From Chromohalobacter moromii (GTDB lineage: Bacteria > Pseudomonadota > Gammaproteobacteria > Pseudomonadales > Halomonadaceae): a stretch of 64,000 nucleotides of DNA. Position 1 is the first letter of the stretch; each line of letters starts with the position of its first letter. Below the pieces are notes generated by a model. It made no database searches. It saw nothing but the letters and a program-made list of their open reading frames with translations, and was not told the origin of the DNA. The position numbers and the translations under genes are program-made. Below are positions 7,728 to 18,504 of this stretch, piece by piece. The stretch lies in the NCBI RefSeq assembly GCF_023091865.1, contig NZ_JAHXDI010000004.1:248001-312000 (forward strand), given 5' to 3'.

Positions 7728-8393
7728 TCAGTCTTCGTCCATGCTTTGTTCCTTCTGGGCCAGTTCCCAGCCGCCGAGATCCTTATAGCGGTTGACCATG
7801 GAGCAGAACAGCTCTGCGGTGCGTTCGGTGTCGTAACGGGCTGAGTGTGCCGAGTCGTTATCGAACTGTATGCCCGCCGCGCGGCAGGCGCGTGCCAGTA
7901 CCGTCTGGCCGTAGACCAAGCCACCGAGCGTGGCGGTATCGAAACACGAAAACGGATGAAAAGGGTTGCGTTTGATGCCGTTGCGCTCGATGGCGGCATT
8001 CAAGAAGCCCTGATCGAAAGCGGCGTTATGGCCGACCAGAATGGCGCGAGTGCATTGATTGGCCTTGATCGCCTTGCGCACTGGCTTGAAGATTTCGCCC
8101 AGCGCGTCGTGTTCGTTCAGTGCCACTTGCTGGCGCAGTGGGCTATCCAGGTCGATGCCGGTGAAGTCCAGTGCAGCCTGCTCGATGTTTGCCCCGTCGA
8201 AGGGTTTGACGTGGAAGGCGTGCGTGGCATCAGGCATCAGGTTGCCTTGCTCGTCCATGGTCAGGGTCACGGCGGCGATCTCGAGCAGGGCGTCACTCTG
8301 GGCGTTGAAACCACCGGTTTCCAGATCGACGACGACAGGGAGAAAGCCTCGAAAACGTTGAGCCATCAAATCGCGTGCCTGGCCGTCGCTCAT
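7728..8393 (-). CDS. rnt: Ribonuclease T
   Basis: A 221-residue DEDD-family 3'-5' exoribonuclease that trims tRNA 3' ends and matures 5S and 23S rRNA. ExoI is [10 protein letters not shown] near residue 20, and later acidic and histidine motifs include [10 protein letters not shown] and [11 protein letters not shown]. The start at 8393 has GGGAG seven bases upstream and gives the usual [16 protein letters not shown]-terminus; a longer open frame to 8579 is not supported. It diverges from argG. Confidence 0.96.
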   Translation of the reverse strand: MSDGQARDLMAQRFRGFLPVVVDLETGGFNAQSDALLEIAAVTLTMDEQGNLMPDATHAFHVKPFDGANIEQAALDFTGIDLDSPLRQQVALNEHDALGEIFKPVRKAIKANQCTRAILVGHNAAFDQGFLNAAIERNGIKRNPFHPFSCFDTATLGGLVYGQTVLARACRAAGIQFDNDSAHSARYDTERTAELFCSMVNRYKDLGGWELAQKEQSMDED

Positions 8394-8603
8394 GCTTTTG
8401 CTCCCATCCCGATGCGGTCTCGATAGCGTCGCCACACGCGGGGCGGGGCGACAAAGTGGCAGCGAGTGTAGCATTTTCGCCCCTCGACGTCCCGCCGCTC
8501 GGTATTCGTCAGCCTCGCTCGGCGCTATAATCGGGTGACGTTTTCTCGCTGTGTTCGCGCAGCCGAACCATTCGATCAATATCCATCTTTTCAGGAGTCC
8601 CGC

Positions 8604-9824
8604 ATGTCCGATGTGAACAAGGTCGTCCTCGCCTATTCCGGCGGCCTGGATACGTCCGTCATCGTCAAGTGGTTGCAGGAAACCTACGATTGCGAGGTGG
8701 TGACGTTCACCGCCGACATCGGTCAGGGCGAAGAGGTCGAGCCGGCGCGAACCAAGGCACAGGCCCTGGGCGTCAAGGAAATCTACATCGAGGATCTGCG
8801 CGAAGAGTTCGTCCGCGACTATGTCTATCCGATGTTCCGCGCCAACACGATCTACGAAGGCGAGTATCTACTGGGTACCTCCATCGCGCGGCCGTTGATT
8901 GCCAAGCGTTTGATCGAGATCGCTAACGAGACCGGTGCCGATGCCATTTCCCATGGCGCCACCGGCAAGGGCAACGATCAGGTACGCTTCGAGCTCGGCG
9001 CCTACGCATTGAAGCCCGGTGTTCAGGTGATTGCTCCGTGGCGTGAGTGGGATCTCAACTCTCGCGAGAAGTTGATGGATTATTGCGAGAAGCACGACAT
9101 TCCGGTCGACTTCTCCAAGAGCAAGAAGAAATCGCCGTACTCCATGGACGCCAACCTGCTGCATATTTCTTACGAGGGCGGCATTCTCGAGGATCCCTGG
9201 GCGGAAGCCGAAGAGGACATGTGGCGCTGGAGCGTGTCGCCGGAGGCCGCACCGGAGACGCCGACCTATATCGAATTGACGTTCGAGAAAGGCGATATCG
9301 TCGCTATCGACGGCGAGCCACTCAAGCCCCACGAAGTGCTTTCCAAGCTCAACCAGCTTGGCGGCGACAACGGCATCGGGCGTCTGGATATCGTCGAAAA
9401 CCGCTATGTGGGCATGAAGTCGCGTGGCTGCTACGAAACTCCGGGTGGCACCATCATGCTGCGCGCCCATCGCGCCATCGAGTCACTGACGCTCGATCGC
9501 GAAGCTGCGCATCTCAAGGACGAGATGATGCCCAAGTACGCCGAGGTCATCTACAACGGCTACTGGTGGAGCCCGGAGCGCAAGATGCTGCAGGCGGCCA
9601 TCGACGAGACTCAGAGCAACGTCAACGGCGTGGTACGCATGAAGCTTTACAAGGGGAGTGCCACCGTGGTCGGGCGCAAGTCCGAGGAGTCGCTGTTCGA
9701 TGCGTCCATCGCGACCTTCGAGGACGATGCAGGCGCCTACGATCAGAAAGACGCCGAAGGCTTCATCAAGCTCAATGCCTTGCGTTTACGCATCGCGGCG
9801 GCAAAAGGCCGCAATGCGAATTGA
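8604..9824 (+). CDS. argG: Argininosuccinate synthase
   Basis: A 406-residue ATP-dependent enzyme joining citrulline and aspartate to argininosuccinate. The N-type ATP pyrophosphatase P-loop [10 protein letters not shown] is near residue 10, followed by [15 protein letters not shown] and the DLNSREKL and [14 protein letters not shown] substrate segments. The ATG at 8604 has AGGAG six bases upstream, and this is the family-standard start. Length fits the bacterial type I family. The HlyU-like gene follows after 72 bases. Confidence 0.98.
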   Translation: MSDVNKVVLAYSGGLDTSVIVKWLQETYDCEVVTFTADIGQGEEVEPARTKAQALGVKEIYIEDLREEFVRDYVYPMFRANTIYEGEYLLGTSIARPLIAKRLIEIANETGADAISHGATGKGNDQVRFELGAYALKPGVQVIAPWREWDLNSREKLMDYCEKHDIPVDFSKSKKKSPYSMDANLLHISYEGGILEDPWAEAEEDMWRWSVSPEAAPETPTYIELTFEKGDIVAIDGEPLKPHEVLSKLNQLGGDNGIGRLDIVENRYVGMKSRGCYETPGGTIMLRAHRAIESLTLDREAAHLKDEMMPKYAEVIYNGYWWSPERKMLQAAIDETQSNVNGVVRMKLYKGSATVVGRKSEESLFDASIATFEDDAGAYDQKDAEGFIKLNALRLRIAAAKGRNAN

Positions 9825-9896
9825 TCCGCATTCACCCGCGTCGAACGTCTCCCGGGTGGGCGGCGTTCAACGCATAGTCAGCGCGCAGGAGGCTTT

Positions 9897-10187
9897 ATGC
9901 TGAAACGACTCATCGAGGGCTTGTTTCGCAGCGGCGATGTCAATGACGAGGAAATCCCCGCGACAGACTACGAGGGCTATCTGATCACGCCGGATCCGCA
10001 GGATGCCGGCGGTCAGTATCGAGTCAGCGGCTGGATTCGCAAGCCCGTCGAAGGCGTTGAGACGCGTGAGCATCGTTTCGAGCGTTCGGACATTGTCTCC
10101 AGCCGCGAAGACTGTATCGAGTTGACGCTGCGCAAGGCCCAACGCTATATCGACGATATCGGCGACGAGATGTTCGAGGATCGCTGA
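9897..10187 (+). CDS. HlyU-family protein
   Basis: A 96-residue protein of the HlyU family, small transcriptional-activator-like proteins first known from Vibrio haemolysin control. The conserved YEGYLITPDPQ, GGQYRVSGWI and ERSDIVSSREDC-IEL segments are present. AGGAGG precedes the ATG closely. It follows argG without a visible terminator and ends at one, so it may be co-transcribed with argG. A virulence role cannot be assumed; most members in environmental bacteria are uncharacterised. Confidence 0.8.
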   Translation: MLKRLIEGLFRSGDVNDEEIPATDYEGYLITPDPQDAGGQYRVSGWIRKPVEGVETREHRFERSDIVSSREDCIELTLRKAQRYIDDIGDEMFEDR

Positions 10188-10218
10188 GCGTTCCTGGCTA
10201 TCGCGCACGCGAATACCA

Positions 10219-10266
10219 ACGCCACTATCTTGGGAGCTATGGTCTCTGGAGTAGTGGCGTTTTTTA
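10219..10266 (+). terminator. Intrinsic terminator after the HlyU-like gene
   Basis: ACGCCACTA and TAGTGGCGT form a 9-bp stem around a long loop of about 24 bases, followed by TTTTT. Confidence 0.8.
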
Positions 10267-10358
10267 TTGCCACGACGCCTTAGCCTAGGGCAGTGAGACC
10301 CGGGAACTCTTACCGCATAGAGTGGGCCCAACCTTTTATCATCCCGATGGAGCCGCAC

Positions 10359-11033
10359 ATGATTACCGTGCATCATCTCGACAACTCCCGCTCGCTACGC
10401 ATCGTCTGGTTGCTTGAAGCTTTGCAGCAAGCCTATGAACTCGTGACTCACCATCGCGATCCGCAGACATTGCTGGCGCCGGAGAGTCTCAAGCGTCTTC
10501 ATCCGCTCGGCAAGGCGCCGCTGATCGTCGACGAGGGGCTGACTGTGGCCGAGTCTGGGGCGATCATCGATTATCTGATCGAGCGTTACGACGATGGCCG
10601 CTTGGCGCCGCCGGTGGGGACGTCGGAGCATCGCGATTATCGTTATTGGCTGCATTACGCCGAAGGCTCCGCCATGCCGCCGTTGGTGATGCATCTTGTC
10701 TTTTCGCGTTTGGGCAAGCCGCCGGTGCCGGCGGTGTTGCGCCCCGTGGCGAGCAAATTGGGACAGGGCGTACAAACCAAGTTTCTGGATCCTGAGATCG
10801 AGCGGCATCTGGCTTTCTGGGAGTCCACGCTAACCGAGCATGCATGGTTTGCCGGCTCAGACTTCACGGCGGCAGATATTCAGATGAGCTTCCCCGTGTT
10901 GGCGGTCGAATCACGACGTGGCATCAAGGATTTCCCCGCCATTGTCGATTGGTTGGCGCGGGTACGTGAGCGGCCGGACTATCAGCGTGCCGTGGCGCAG
11001 ACCGGCGAATTGAATCTGAGTGCGTCACGCTAG
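10359..11033 (+). CDS. Glutathione S-transferase family protein
   Basis: A 224-residue cytosolic GST. The N-terminal thioredoxin-like half contains SRSLRIVWLLEAL, the cis-proline LGKAPLIVD and the glutathione-contacting AESGAIIDYLIE. The C-terminal helical domain carries WFAGSDFTAADIQMSFP, the N-capping/hydrophobic staple motif. The ATG at 10359 has GGAG six bases upstream. The substrate is not predictable. It lies 11 bases before the DUF1161 gene, probably in one transcript. Confidence 0.9.
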   Translation: MITVHHLDNSRSLRIVWLLEALQQAYELVTHHRDPQTLLAPESLKRLHPLGKAPLIVDEGLTVAESGAIIDYLIERYDDGRLAPPVGTSEHRDYRYWLHYAEGSAMPPLVMHLVFSRLGKPPVPAVLRPVASKLGQGVQTKFLDPEIERHLAFWESTLTEHAWFAGSDFTAADIQMSFPVLAVESRRGIKDFPAIVDWLARVRERPDYQRAVAQTGELNLSASR

Positions 11034-11044
11034 AGGAGGCGGTC

Positions 11045-11455
11045 ATGATGAATCATTGGTGGGCAAAAGGGCTGGCATTGGGAATGATGGCGTTGCCGGT
11101 CATCGCGAGCGCCCAGGAGACACCGCAGCAAGATAATGACGGAGACCGTGGAAACACCGGGGTCATGGCCTGCGATGCCCTGCAAGATGAGATCGAAGCC
11201 AAGATTCGTGCCAATGGCGTTGAGGACTTCCAGCTCGATATTATTGCCAGCGAACGCGTCGACGAGGACGGAGTTCGCGAGGGCGATGACCTCGCCGGGG
11301 GCGAGGTCGTGGGACGTTGCGATGGCGGCACGCGCAAGGTGATCTATCGACGCGGTGCGCAAGGCAGTGGGGCGATGTCCAGCGAGGATGCCGCGCTGCC
11401 GCCCCGGGATGGGAGCAGCGAGCCCGGAGAGGGCGGTACACAGCCTGCCGAATAG
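11045..11455 (+). CDS. Periplasmic DUF1161-family protein
   Basis: A 136-residue secreted protein. Residues 1-23 form a signal peptide ending ASA before Gln24. The conserved DUF1161 core follows: CDALQDEIEAKIRANGV, then GGEVVGRCDGGTRKVIYRR, with two cysteines that could form a disulfide. A low-complexity acidic, glycine- and serine-rich tail of about 35 residues ends the protein. A strong AGGAGG lies before the start. The family has no defined function. Confidence 0.8.
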   Translation: MMNHWWAKGLALGMMALPVIASAQETPQQDNDGDRGNTGVMACDALQDEIEAKIRANGVEDFQLDIIASERVDEDGVREGDDLAGGEVVGRCDGGTRKVIYRRGAQGSGAMSSEDAALPPRDGSSEPGEGGTQPAE

Positions 11456-11537
11456 GCCCGTCGTCCTCGGTGCCGACGCCACTTTCCGGTCATCGCCGCG
11501 GTTGGCTACCATGGGCCCTTTTTAGCAGGAGTCTGCC

Positions 11538-12590
11538 GTGAAGGCCCTATTGCTTTCCGCCTATGCTGCCATGAGTCATCGCCATTGGGCGGATGGTCTG
11601 CAGCAGCAGTTCCCCGAGATCGACTGGCGGCGCTTGGAACTGCCACCGCGGCATTTTCCCTGGCGCATCCGTGGCAACCCTCTGACTTGGCTGGGCCAGG
11701 AGAGGGACTGTCTCCATGAGGATTACGACCTGGTCGTCGCCACCTCGATGGTCGATCTGGCGACCTTGGTGGGTCTTTGCCCCTCGCTGGCACGTGCGCG
11801 CAAGGTCGTGTATTTCCATGAAAACCAGTTTGCCTATCCGCTTCCCAAGGGCCAACGCATCCGTGCCGAGCCGCTAATGGTCAACCTCTACACGGCCCTG
11901 GCAGCCGATGTCGTCGTCTTCAACAGTGCCTACAACCGCGACAGCCTATTGCGCGGGGCGCGCGACTTCCTCAAACGCATGCCTGAGCGTCTGCCGCTCG
12001 ATAGCGTGCTATCACGCATCGCCGAGAAGGCCGTCGTGCTCCCCGTGCCCATGTCCGAGGAGACGCCAAAGCCCGCGCGCTTGGGGCGAAGAGTTCTATG
12101 GAATCATCGTTGGGAATACGACAAAAATCCCGAGGCGTTCTTCACGGCACTGGAAACTTTGACCACGCGGGGCATCGATTTCGAGGTGGCGGTATTAGGC
12201 CAGCAGTTCCGCGATCAGCCGCCGGTCTTCGAGGCGTCGCGTGCGTGGCTGGGCGAGCGTATCGTGTGCTGGGGTGAGCAGCCCGGCGATGTCTACCGAG
12301 ATATGCTTGATAGCGCCGATATCGTGGTGTCGACGACCGATCATGAATTCCAAGGGCTGGCGGTCATGGAGGCGGTGACGCAGGGCTGCGTACCGCTGGT
12401 GCCGGATCGCCTGTGCTTTCCCGAGTATTACGCGTCGGCGTATCGCTACGCGGGCGATCAGACGACGCTCGAAGCCACACTCGCGCAATGGCTGACCGAC
12501 CCGGCCTCGCGCCCGGGGCTGCCCGACGCGCGAGCCTGGCAATGGCCTGCGTGGCGTGATGCCTATCGCGAGGTGCTCATAGGGACATAA
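11538..12590 (+). CDS. Probable tRNA-queuosine alpha-mannosyltransferase (DUF3524/GTDC1-like)
   Basis: A 350-residue GT-B glycosyltransferase. The N-terminal half has the DUF3524 pattern (LLLSAYAAMSHRHWADGL, LELPPRHFPWRIRGNP, YFHENQFAYP); the C-terminal half has a glycosyltransferase group 1 fold (WNHRWEYDKNPEAF, DHEFQGLAVMEAVTQGCVPLVP). The human relative (GTDC1/QTMAN) adds mannose to queuosine in tRNA-Asp, and bacterial members carry that predicted name. The assignment is by family, with no queuosine genes adjacent. It converges on nth with 22 bases between the stops. Confidence 0.8.
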   Translation: MKALLLSAYAAMSHRHWADGLQQQFPEIDWRRLELPPRHFPWRIRGNPLTWLGQERDCLHEDYDLVVATSMVDLATLVGLCPSLARARKVVYFHENQFAYPLPKGQRIRAEPLMVNLYTALAADVVVFNSAYNRDSLLRGARDFLKRMPERLPLDSVLSRIAEKAVVLPVPMSEETPKPARLGRRVLWNHRWEYDKNPEAFFTALETLTTRGIDFEVAVLGQQFRDQPPVFEASRAWLGERIVCWGEQPGDVYRDMLDSADIVVSTTDHEFQGLAVMEAVTQGCVPLVPDRLCFPEYYASAYRYAGDQTTLEATLAQWLTDPASRPGLPDARAWQWPAWRDAYREVLIGT

Positions 12591-12612
12591 GCGCTGTGAT
12601 AGATGTCACGCG

Positions 12613-13251
12613 TCAGCCGATCTCGGTCTTCTCCTTGTACTCGCAGAGATCCTCGATCACGCAGCTACCGCAGCGCGGCTTGCGCGCCACGCAGGTGTAG
12701 CGTCCATGAAGGATTAGCCAGTGATGGGCATCGTGCAGAAAATCCTTGGGCACGTGGCGCATCAGCTTTTGCTCTACTTCGAGAACGTTCTTGCCTGGCG
12801 CGATACGCGTGCGGTTGGCGACCCGGAATATATGCGTGTCCACCGCCATGGTCGGCTGGCCGAACGCCGTATTGAGAATCACGTTGGCGGTCTTGCGGCC
12901 GACACCGGGCAGCGCTTCCAGTGCCTCGCGGGTGTCCGGCACCTCGCCGCCGTGCCGTTCGAGCAACAGGTGACAGGTTTTCATCAGGTTGTCGGCCTTG
13001 CTGTTGTACAGGCCGATGGTCTTGATCTTGTCCTTGAGCCCATCGATGCCCAGGTCGAGGATACCTTGTGGGGTATTGGCGATGGGAAACAAGCGCGCCG
13101 TGGCCTTGTTGACGCCGACATCCGTCGCCTGGGCCGAGAGCAACACCGCCGTCAGTAGCTCGAAAGGCGTCTGCCAGTGAAGTTCCGTGGTCGGTGTGGG
13201 GTTGTTATCGCGCAGGCGCGAAAAGATCTCGTAGCGTTTTTGAGCGTTCAT
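12613..13251 (-). CDS. nth: Endonuclease III
   Basis: A 212-residue base-excision repair glycosylase/AP lyase for oxidised pyrimidines. The helix-hairpin-helix LPGVGRKTANVI carries the catalytic lysine and AVDTHIFRVANR the catalytic aspartate. The C-terminal [4Fe-4S] ligands C-x6-C-x2-C-x5-C are complete. The ATG at 13251 gives the family-standard MNAQKRYEIFSRLR start; the open frame further upstream is not protein-like. It lies seven bases after the rnfB-like gene on the same strand, so the two are likely co-transcribed. Confidence 0.97.
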   Translation of the reverse strand: MNAQKRYEIFSRLRDNNPTPTTELHWQTPFELLTAVLLSAQATDVGVNKATARLFPIANTPQGILDLGIDGLKDKIKTIGLYNSKADNLMKTCHLLLERHGGEVPDTREALEALPGVGRKTANVILNTAFGQPTMAVDTHIFRVANRTRIAPGKNVLEVEQKLMRHVPKDFLHDAHHWLILHGRYTCVARKPRCGSCVIEDLCEYKEKTEIG

Positions 13252-13258
13252 GGGCGAA

Positions 13259-14263
13259 TTACGTCGATGAGGGAGAATCGAACGCGGCGCGTGCGGCGTC
13301 GAGCATGCGCTGGGCCTCGTCGACCTGGCCGTATGCGGCCTCGCGGCTGGCGGCATCGCCGTGGCGCTCGGCGTGCGTGACTTGCTGGCGAGCCTTGCGC
13401 AAGGACTGCTCAGCGGCTTTGACGGCCATGCGCCGATGGTGTGTGGTAGAGGTGTCGGCGCGCGGTGCCTGCGCGCTGCCGAGTTGCCGATCGATATCCG
13501 CCAGGCGCGAGGTCAGCGTCTCGGCGCGTTCATCGAGCGCTCGGCGTGCCTCGGGATCTAGCCCGTCGCGCTGACGTTGACGTTCCACACGCTTGAGTCC
13601 GGCAACCAGCGTGGCACGCGTCGCCTTGAGTGACGTGGTATCCACGCCGTCGGTGTCGTTGTGTTGTATTGGCTGAGCGGAACCCGTCTCGCGATTGGCT
13701 TTTGCCGATGCGGCCGCCTGACGACGTTCGCGTTTGCGACGTTTTTCCTCGGCCTGGCGGGCGAGACGTTGCTGGCGTGCCTCGTAGCGTTGTCGACCCA
13801 GTTCGGCACGTTTGGCCAAGTAGGCGTCTTGCTGGGCTTGGGTCTCTGCCGCGAGCCATTCGGGATGCGGCAGGATATCGATGCAGTCGACCGGGCAGGG
13901 CGCGACACACAGTTCGCAGCCGGTGCATTCCCCGGCGATGACGGTATGCATCTGCTTGGCCGCGCCGAGGATGGCGTCTACCGGGCACGCCTGGATGCAC
14001 TTGGTACAGCCGATGCACTCTGCCTCGCGAATATACGCTACCTTGGGAGACTCTGCAGGCTGCGCGAGGGGCTGGCGCGCTTGACCTGTCAATTCGGCCA
14101 GACGCGCCATAGTCGCCTCGCCACCGGGCGGGCATTTATTGATCGCCTCGCCGGCGGCCATGCCTTCGGCATAGGGGCGACAGCCGGGATGCCCGCACTT
14201 TCCGCATTGCGTCTGCGGCAGTTCGGCGTCGAGGGTCTCGATGAGCGCGGGATTAGCGGACAC
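13259..14263 (-). CDS. Orphan RnfB-like ferredoxin with long C-terminal coiled coil
   Basis: A 334-residue protein. Residues 13-48 hold the RnfB Fe-S motif C20-x2-C23-x4-C28-x15-C44, and residues 83-127 hold two 4Fe-4S ferredoxin motifs (C83/86/89/93 and C113/116/119/123). Residues about 140-330 are very rich in Arg, Ala, Gln and Glu and predict coiled coil. RnfB in the Rnf complex begins with a membrane helix, which is absent here, and no rnfA, C, D, G or E is nearby. The gene sits between metG and nth, where pseudomonads carry a whole rnf operon. It is probably a soluble electron carrier retained after loss of the complex. Confidence 0.85.
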   Translation of the reverse strand: MSANPALIETLDAELPQTQCGKCGHPGCRPYAEGMAAGEAINKCPPGGEATMARLAELTGQARQPLAQPAESPKVAYIREAECIGCTKCIQACPVDAILGAAKQMHTVIAGECTGCELCVAPCPVDCIDILPHPEWLAAETQAQQDAYLAKRAELGRQRYEARQQRLARQAEEKRRKRERRQAAASAKANRETGSAQPIQHNDTDGVDTTSLKATRATLVAGLKRVERQRQRDGLDPEARRALDERAETLTSRLADIDRQLGSAQAPRADTSTTHHRRMAVKAAEQSLRKARQQVTHAERHGDAASREAAYGQVDEAQRMLDAARAAFDSPSST

Positions 14264-14272
14264 CTTACCTCC

Positions 14273-16318
14273 TCAAGTCACGCGCTGGCCGGGTTCCGCG
14301 CCGCTGTCCGGTGACAGCAGATAGATACCGCCCTCCTGGTCGCCAGCGGCCAGCACCATGCCTTCCGAAACGCCGAAACGCATCTTGCGCGGCGCCAGGT
14401 TGGCGACCATGACGGTCAAGCGTCCTTCCAGCGCCTCGGGCGCATAGACGGCGCGAATGCCTGAGAAAACGGTGCGTGTCTCGCCACCCAGGTCGAGCGT
14501 CAACTTGAGCAGCTTCTTGGCGCCTTCGACGTACTCGGCCTTGGCGATACGCACGATGCGCATATCGAGCTTGGCGAAATCGTCGAAGCCGATTTCATCG
14601 GCGATTGGATCGTCGGCCAGCGGGCCCTTGGCCTGTTCCTTGAGCTTTTGCTCCTCGGCGAGCACTTCCTTGGAGGCCTCGGTCATTTGCGCGATTCTAT
14701 CGGTGTCGACACGCGTCATCAGCGGCTTGAACTTGGCGATGGTGTGGTCTTCGAGCACGTGATGTCGGCTTTCCCAGTCGAGAGAATCGACCTGTAGAAA
14801 GACGCGTGCCTGCTCCGCCATGGTCGGCACCACAGGTTGTAGGTAGACCATCAGCACGTGGAAAAGGTTGATTCCCACCGAGCAGATATCGAGCACTTCC
14901 TGCTCGCGACCTTCTTCCTTGGCGAGTACCCAGGGCGCTTTGTCGGCGATATAGGCATTGGCCTCGTCGGCGAGCTCCATGATCTTGCGCATGGCGCGGC
15001 CGAATTCGCGCGTTTCGTAATCGGCGGCGATCGCCTCGCCGGCGTCAGCGAAGCGCGCCACTAGCTCTGGCTCGGCACAGCGCGCGGCGAGTTGGTTGCC
15101 ATTGAGCTTCTTCACGAAGCCTGCACAGCGGCTGGCGATGTTGACCACCTTACCGACCAGGTCCGAGTTCACGCGCGAGGCGAAGTCCTCGAGATTGAGG
15201 TCAAGATCGTCGACCCCGGCGGTGAGCTTGGCGGCGAAGTAGTAGCGCAGATATTCCGGGTTGAGATACTCGGCGTAGGTCTGCGCCTTGATGAAGGTAC
15301 CGCGCGACTTGGACATCTTGGCGCCGTTGACGGTAACGAAACCGTGGCAATTGACGCCGGTCGGCGTGCGAAGCCCGGCGCCCTCCAACATCGCTGGCCA
15401 GAATAGGGCGTGGAAGTAGACGATGTCCTTGCCGATGAAATGATAGACCTCTGCTTCCGAGTCGCGGCGCCAGTAGCTGTCGAAGTCGATGCCTTCACGC
15501 TCGCAGAGGTTCTGGAAGCTGGCCAGATAACCGATTGGCGCGTCCAGCCAGACATAGAAATATTTGCCCGGCGCATCGGGGATCTCGAAGCCGAAATAGG
15601 GCGCGTCGCGGGAGATATCCCACTCGTTGAAGCCTGACTCGAACCATTCCAGTAGCTTGTTGCGGATCTGCGGTTGCACATGACCGCCATTGATCCAGCC
15701 CTGCATGAAGTCGGCGAAGTCGGGGAGCTTAAAGAAATAGTGCGTGGAGGTGCGAACTTCCGGCGTAGCACCGCTGATCGCCGAGACCGGACCGATCAGC
15801 TCGGCCGGCGTGTAGGTCGCACCGCACGCTTCGCAGTTATCGCCGTATTGATCGTCGCTATGGCACTTGGGGCAGGTGCCCTTGATGAAGCGGTCGGCGA
15901 GGAACAAGCCCTTGATCGGGTCATACATCTGCTCGATGTCGCGCGTTGAGATATGCCCGGCATCGCGAAGCGCTGTATAGATGCGCTCGCTGTGCTGGCG
16001 GTTCTCTTCCGAATGCGTCGAATGATAATTGTCGAACGCCACTCCGAAGCGGGCGAAATCGGCTTGGTGTTCGGCGCTGACGTTGCTGATCAACTGCTCG
16101 GAGGTAATGCCTTCCTGCTCTGCGCGCAACATGATGGCGGTGCCATGGGCATCGTCGGCACATACATAATGGCACTCGTGGCCGCGGCTCTTCTGGAAGC
16201 GCACCCAGATATCGGTCTGGATGTACTCGAGCAAATGGCCCAGGTGAATCGAGCCGTTGGCATAGGGCAGGGCACTGGTAACCAGGATCTTGCGCTTGGC
16301 GTTGGCGGTAGTCGGCAT
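14273..16318 (-). CDS. metG: Methionyl-tRNA synthetase
   Basis: A 681-residue class I synthetase. The HIGH motif is HLGH near residue 23, the KMSKS motif is intact, and zinc-binding cysteines occur as CPKC and CEAC. The C-terminal 105 residues form an EMAP II-like tRNA-binding/dimerisation domain ([26 protein letters not shown]). The ATG at 16318 gives the standard [23 protein letters not shown]-terminus; the frame stays open about 680 bases further but that part has no protein-like character. The stop is 9 bases before the rnfB-like start. Confidence 0.98.
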   Translation of the reverse strand: MPTTANAKRKILVTSALPYANGSIHLGHLLEYIQTDIWVRFQKSRGHECHYVCADDAHGTAIMLRAEQEGITSEQLISNVSAEHQADFARFGVAFDNYHSTHSEENRQHSERIYTALRDAGHISTRDIEQMYDPIKGLFLADRFIKGTCPKCHSDDQYGDNCEACGATYTPAELIGPVSAISGATPEVRTSTHYFFKLPDFADFMQGWINGGHVQPQIRNKLLEWFESGFNEWDISRDAPYFGFEIPDAPGKYFYVWLDAPIGYLASFQNLCEREGIDFDSYWRRDSEAEVYHFIGKDIVYFHALFWPAMLEGAGLRTPTGVNCHGFVTVNGAKMSKSRGTFIKAQTYAEYLNPEYLRYYFAAKLTAGVDDLDLNLEDFASRVNSDLVGKVVNIASRCAGFVKKLNGNQLAARCAEPELVARFADAGEAIAADYETREFGRAMRKIMELADEANAYIADKAPWVLAKEEGREQEVLDICSVGINLFHVLMVYLQPVVPTMAEQARVFLQVDSLDWESRHHVLEDHTIAKFKPLMTRVDTDRIAQMTEASKEVLAEEQKLKEQAKGPLADDPIADEIGFDDFAKLDMRIVRIAKAEYVEGAKKLLKLTLDLGGETRTVFSGIRAVYAPEALEGRLTVMVANLAPRKMRFGVSEGMVLAAGDQEGGIYLLSPDSGAEPGQRVT

Positions 16319-16476
16319 GGTGGCTCTAATGACGAAAGTCGGAAACGAAAGAAGGCGTCGCGAATGACATCGACGAAAAGGCGATTGTAGCCCGCTTGGC
16401 GCTTGGCTGCATCCGTGATGCGGAAGACAACATTGACGCGGCCGATGCGCTGATGACACATCGGTAAGGGTAACGC

Positions 16477-16869
16477 TCAGGACGTGCTTGGCCAGCCGCC
16501 GGTACGGATGGCCGGGCACCCCGTGACATCGAGATTGTAGAGATAAAGCCAGGCGGGGCCGAAGGCGGTGTGATGAATGATGCGGTCGTAGGTCCCATTG
16601 CGCGGTGCGCGCACGCGATAGTCCTCGAGTTGGTCGAGGTTGCGTAGCCCTTGCGCATCGACCCGATAGAGTTCCACGTCGATACCGTGGGAGGGCTCCG
16701 CCTTGGCGCCGGGGCAATGCCCTAGATCGTAGAGAGTGACATGACGGAGCGTATCCGCACCGATGAAGTCGGCGCCGGCGAGCCAATGATGATTGCGCAG
16801 GCCCCGCTTGAGCGTGCCGTACACGGCGACCAGCGGCGTGTGACGAATGGCGAGAACCGGTGAGTGCAT
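16477..16869 (-). CDS. Gamma-glutamylcyclotransferase-like (AIG2-fold) protein
   Basis: A 130-residue single-domain protein of the GGCT/AIG2 fold. The YGTLKRG motif at residues 17-23 forms the substrate loop and LDQLEDYRV near residue 80 supplies the catalytic-type glutamate. Members cyclise gamma-glutamyl amines or amino acids to 5-oxoproline, but substrate differs among subfamilies and cannot be read from sequence. It starts 30 bases after the thiI stop, on the same strand. Confidence 0.85.
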   Translation of the reverse strand: MHSPVLAIRHTPLVAVYGTLKRGLRNHHWLAGADFIGADTLRHVTLYDLGHCPGAKAEPSHGIDVELYRVDAQGLRNLDQLEDYRVRAPRNGTYDRIIHHTAFGPAWLYLYNLDVTGCPAIRTGGWPSTS

Positions 16870-16899
16870 GACAACCCTGTGGTGACGACGAATGACGGT

Positions 16900-18390
16900 T
16901 TAGCGCTCGGTGCTGCGGTTGCCGCGATAGACGATGAAATTCGTCAGCCCCTGGTCGGCGAGCCGCAGCGCCTGCATCTTGCTCATGATGCCCTGATCGC
17001 AATAGAGCGCGTAGCGTCGATGCGATGGCAGGTGCGCGGCGCGTTCGCCGAGCTCGAAGAACGGGATCGTCAACGACTCGCTCTGTGGCAGATTCAACGG
17101 CGCTGCATCGCGCTCATCGGGATGGCGAATGTCGATGACTGTGACGTCACCGGCCTCGCTCAGCGCTTCGGCACTCTCGATGACGGGCACGTCGAGCGTG
17201 CGCGGGGCGGGCGTGTCGAGCAGGCGGTCCACCCGCGTCTGGCGGGTGGCTTCGAGTGCCGCCTCGAGCACGTCCATATCGAAGTCGGCCTCTGCGGCGT
17301 CGGCCTGGCCGGGTCTGGGGCGTGTATTGGGACGTTGCGAGATCGTGCCGCAATACTCCGGCAAGCGCTCGGCATGGGCGGCGGTGCCGATGCGGCGCGC
17401 ATCCTCGATGATGGTCTGCTTATCGTCGGCGATGAGTGGGCGTAAAACGGGCCGCTCACTGACCGTGTCGATGAGTCCCAGGTTGACCAGGCTCTGACTG
17501 GACACCTGCGCCAAGGCATCGCCGGTGACGAGTGCTGAAATGCGCGCGCGTGCCGCGACGCGATTGGCAGCTCTCAGCATCATGCGCTTGAGCACGACGC
17601 CTGCCAGACCGGCGGGCACACGGCGCTGGATTTCATTGAGCACACCGTCAAAAGGCACACTGATGAAGTAGGCATGGTGCGATGCACTGTAGCCTTGCCA
17701 CACCTGATGCACGACCTCACGTACGGCTTGCTCGTGTTCCGGGCCGCCGAGATTGAAGAACAGGTAATGCGTCTTGAGCCCGCGCCGGATCAAGCGCCAG
17801 GCCGCCACCGGCGAATCGTAGCCGCCCGAGATGAGTGCCAGTGCCTGGCCTTGAGTACCCAGCGGATAACCGCCCAGGCCGGGCAAGCGGCGGGTCACCA
17901 GGCGCAGGTGCTGATCCTGCAATTCCAGCGTGACATCCACCTCCGGGTGTGAGAGGTCCACTTTGGCGTCCGGGCTGGCATCGAGCAGCGCGCCGCCCAG
18001 GTAGCGCTCGAGGTCCGCCGACGTGAAGTCGTGCTGTCCGCGGCGTTTGACGCTGACGCGAAACCGGCGGCCGGCCAGCGGCGCTCGCCACAGCGCTACC
18101 AGGCGTTCAGCGGTGTCGGCGAAGGAGGCGAAGGTATGCACGTCGATCACCAGCACCTCGTGGATGCCGGGCACGCACGATAGCGTTGCTTCCAGGCGCT
18201 CGCGGGTAGCATCGTCGATGGCGTGGCGGACCCGCACCTCCAGTGCATCCCAGCAGTCGGCGATCCGCACATCCGGGACCAGCGGCGTCAGGATGTTACG
18301 CAGGTTGGTGCGCAGACAACGAACCATCTGCTTACGCACGGGGCGGGACTTGATGGTGATCTCGGGGAAAAGCTTGACGCGATACCGCAT
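16900..18390 (-). CDS. thiI: tRNA 4-thiouridine synthase
   Basis: A 496-residue enzyme that thiolates U8 of tRNA and, in many bacteria, supplies sulfur for the thiazole of thiamine. Order: N-terminal ferredoxin-like and THUMP region (to about residue 165), PP-loop ATPase domain ([13 protein letters not shown]), [11 protein letters not shown] with the conserved cysteine, and a C-terminal rhodanese domain with the catalytic Cys in [11 protein letters not shown]. The rhodanese fusion is the E. coli-type arrangement. The ATG at 18390 gives [15 protein letters not shown]; the longer open frame upstream is not supported. Confidence 0.97.
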   Translation of the reverse strand: MRYRVKLFPEITIKSRPVRKQMVRCLRTNLRNILTPLVPDVRIADCWDALEVRVRHAIDDATRERLEATLSCVPGIHEVLVIDVHTFASFADTAERLVALWRAPLAGRRFRVSVKRRGQHDFTSADLERYLGGALLDASPDAKVDLSHPEVDVTLELQDQHLRLVTRRLPGLGGYPLGTQGQALALISGGYDSPVAAWRLIRRGLKTHYLFFNLGGPEHEQAVREVVHQVWQGYSASHHAYFISVPFDGVLNEIQRRVPAGLAGVVLKRMMLRAANRVAARARISALVTGDALAQVSSQSLVNLGLIDTVSERPVLRPLIADDKQTIIEDARRIGTAAHAERLPEYCGTISQRPNTRPRPGQADAAEADFDMDVLEAALEATRQTRVDRLLDTPAPRTLDVPVIESAEALSEAGDVTVIDIRHPDERDAAPLNLPQSESLTIPFFELGERAAHLPSHRRYALYCDQGIMSKMQALRLADQGLTNFIVYRGNRSTER

Positions 18391-18504
18391 ATGTCTCGTG
18401 ACGAGTGCTAGTGAAGGCGCGCATGGTAGCAATCCGGCACTTGCCTCGCCAGTCACTCCGGCGGGGCTGCTACGCTGAATCCGTATATCTTGAGGAGACC
18501 TCTC

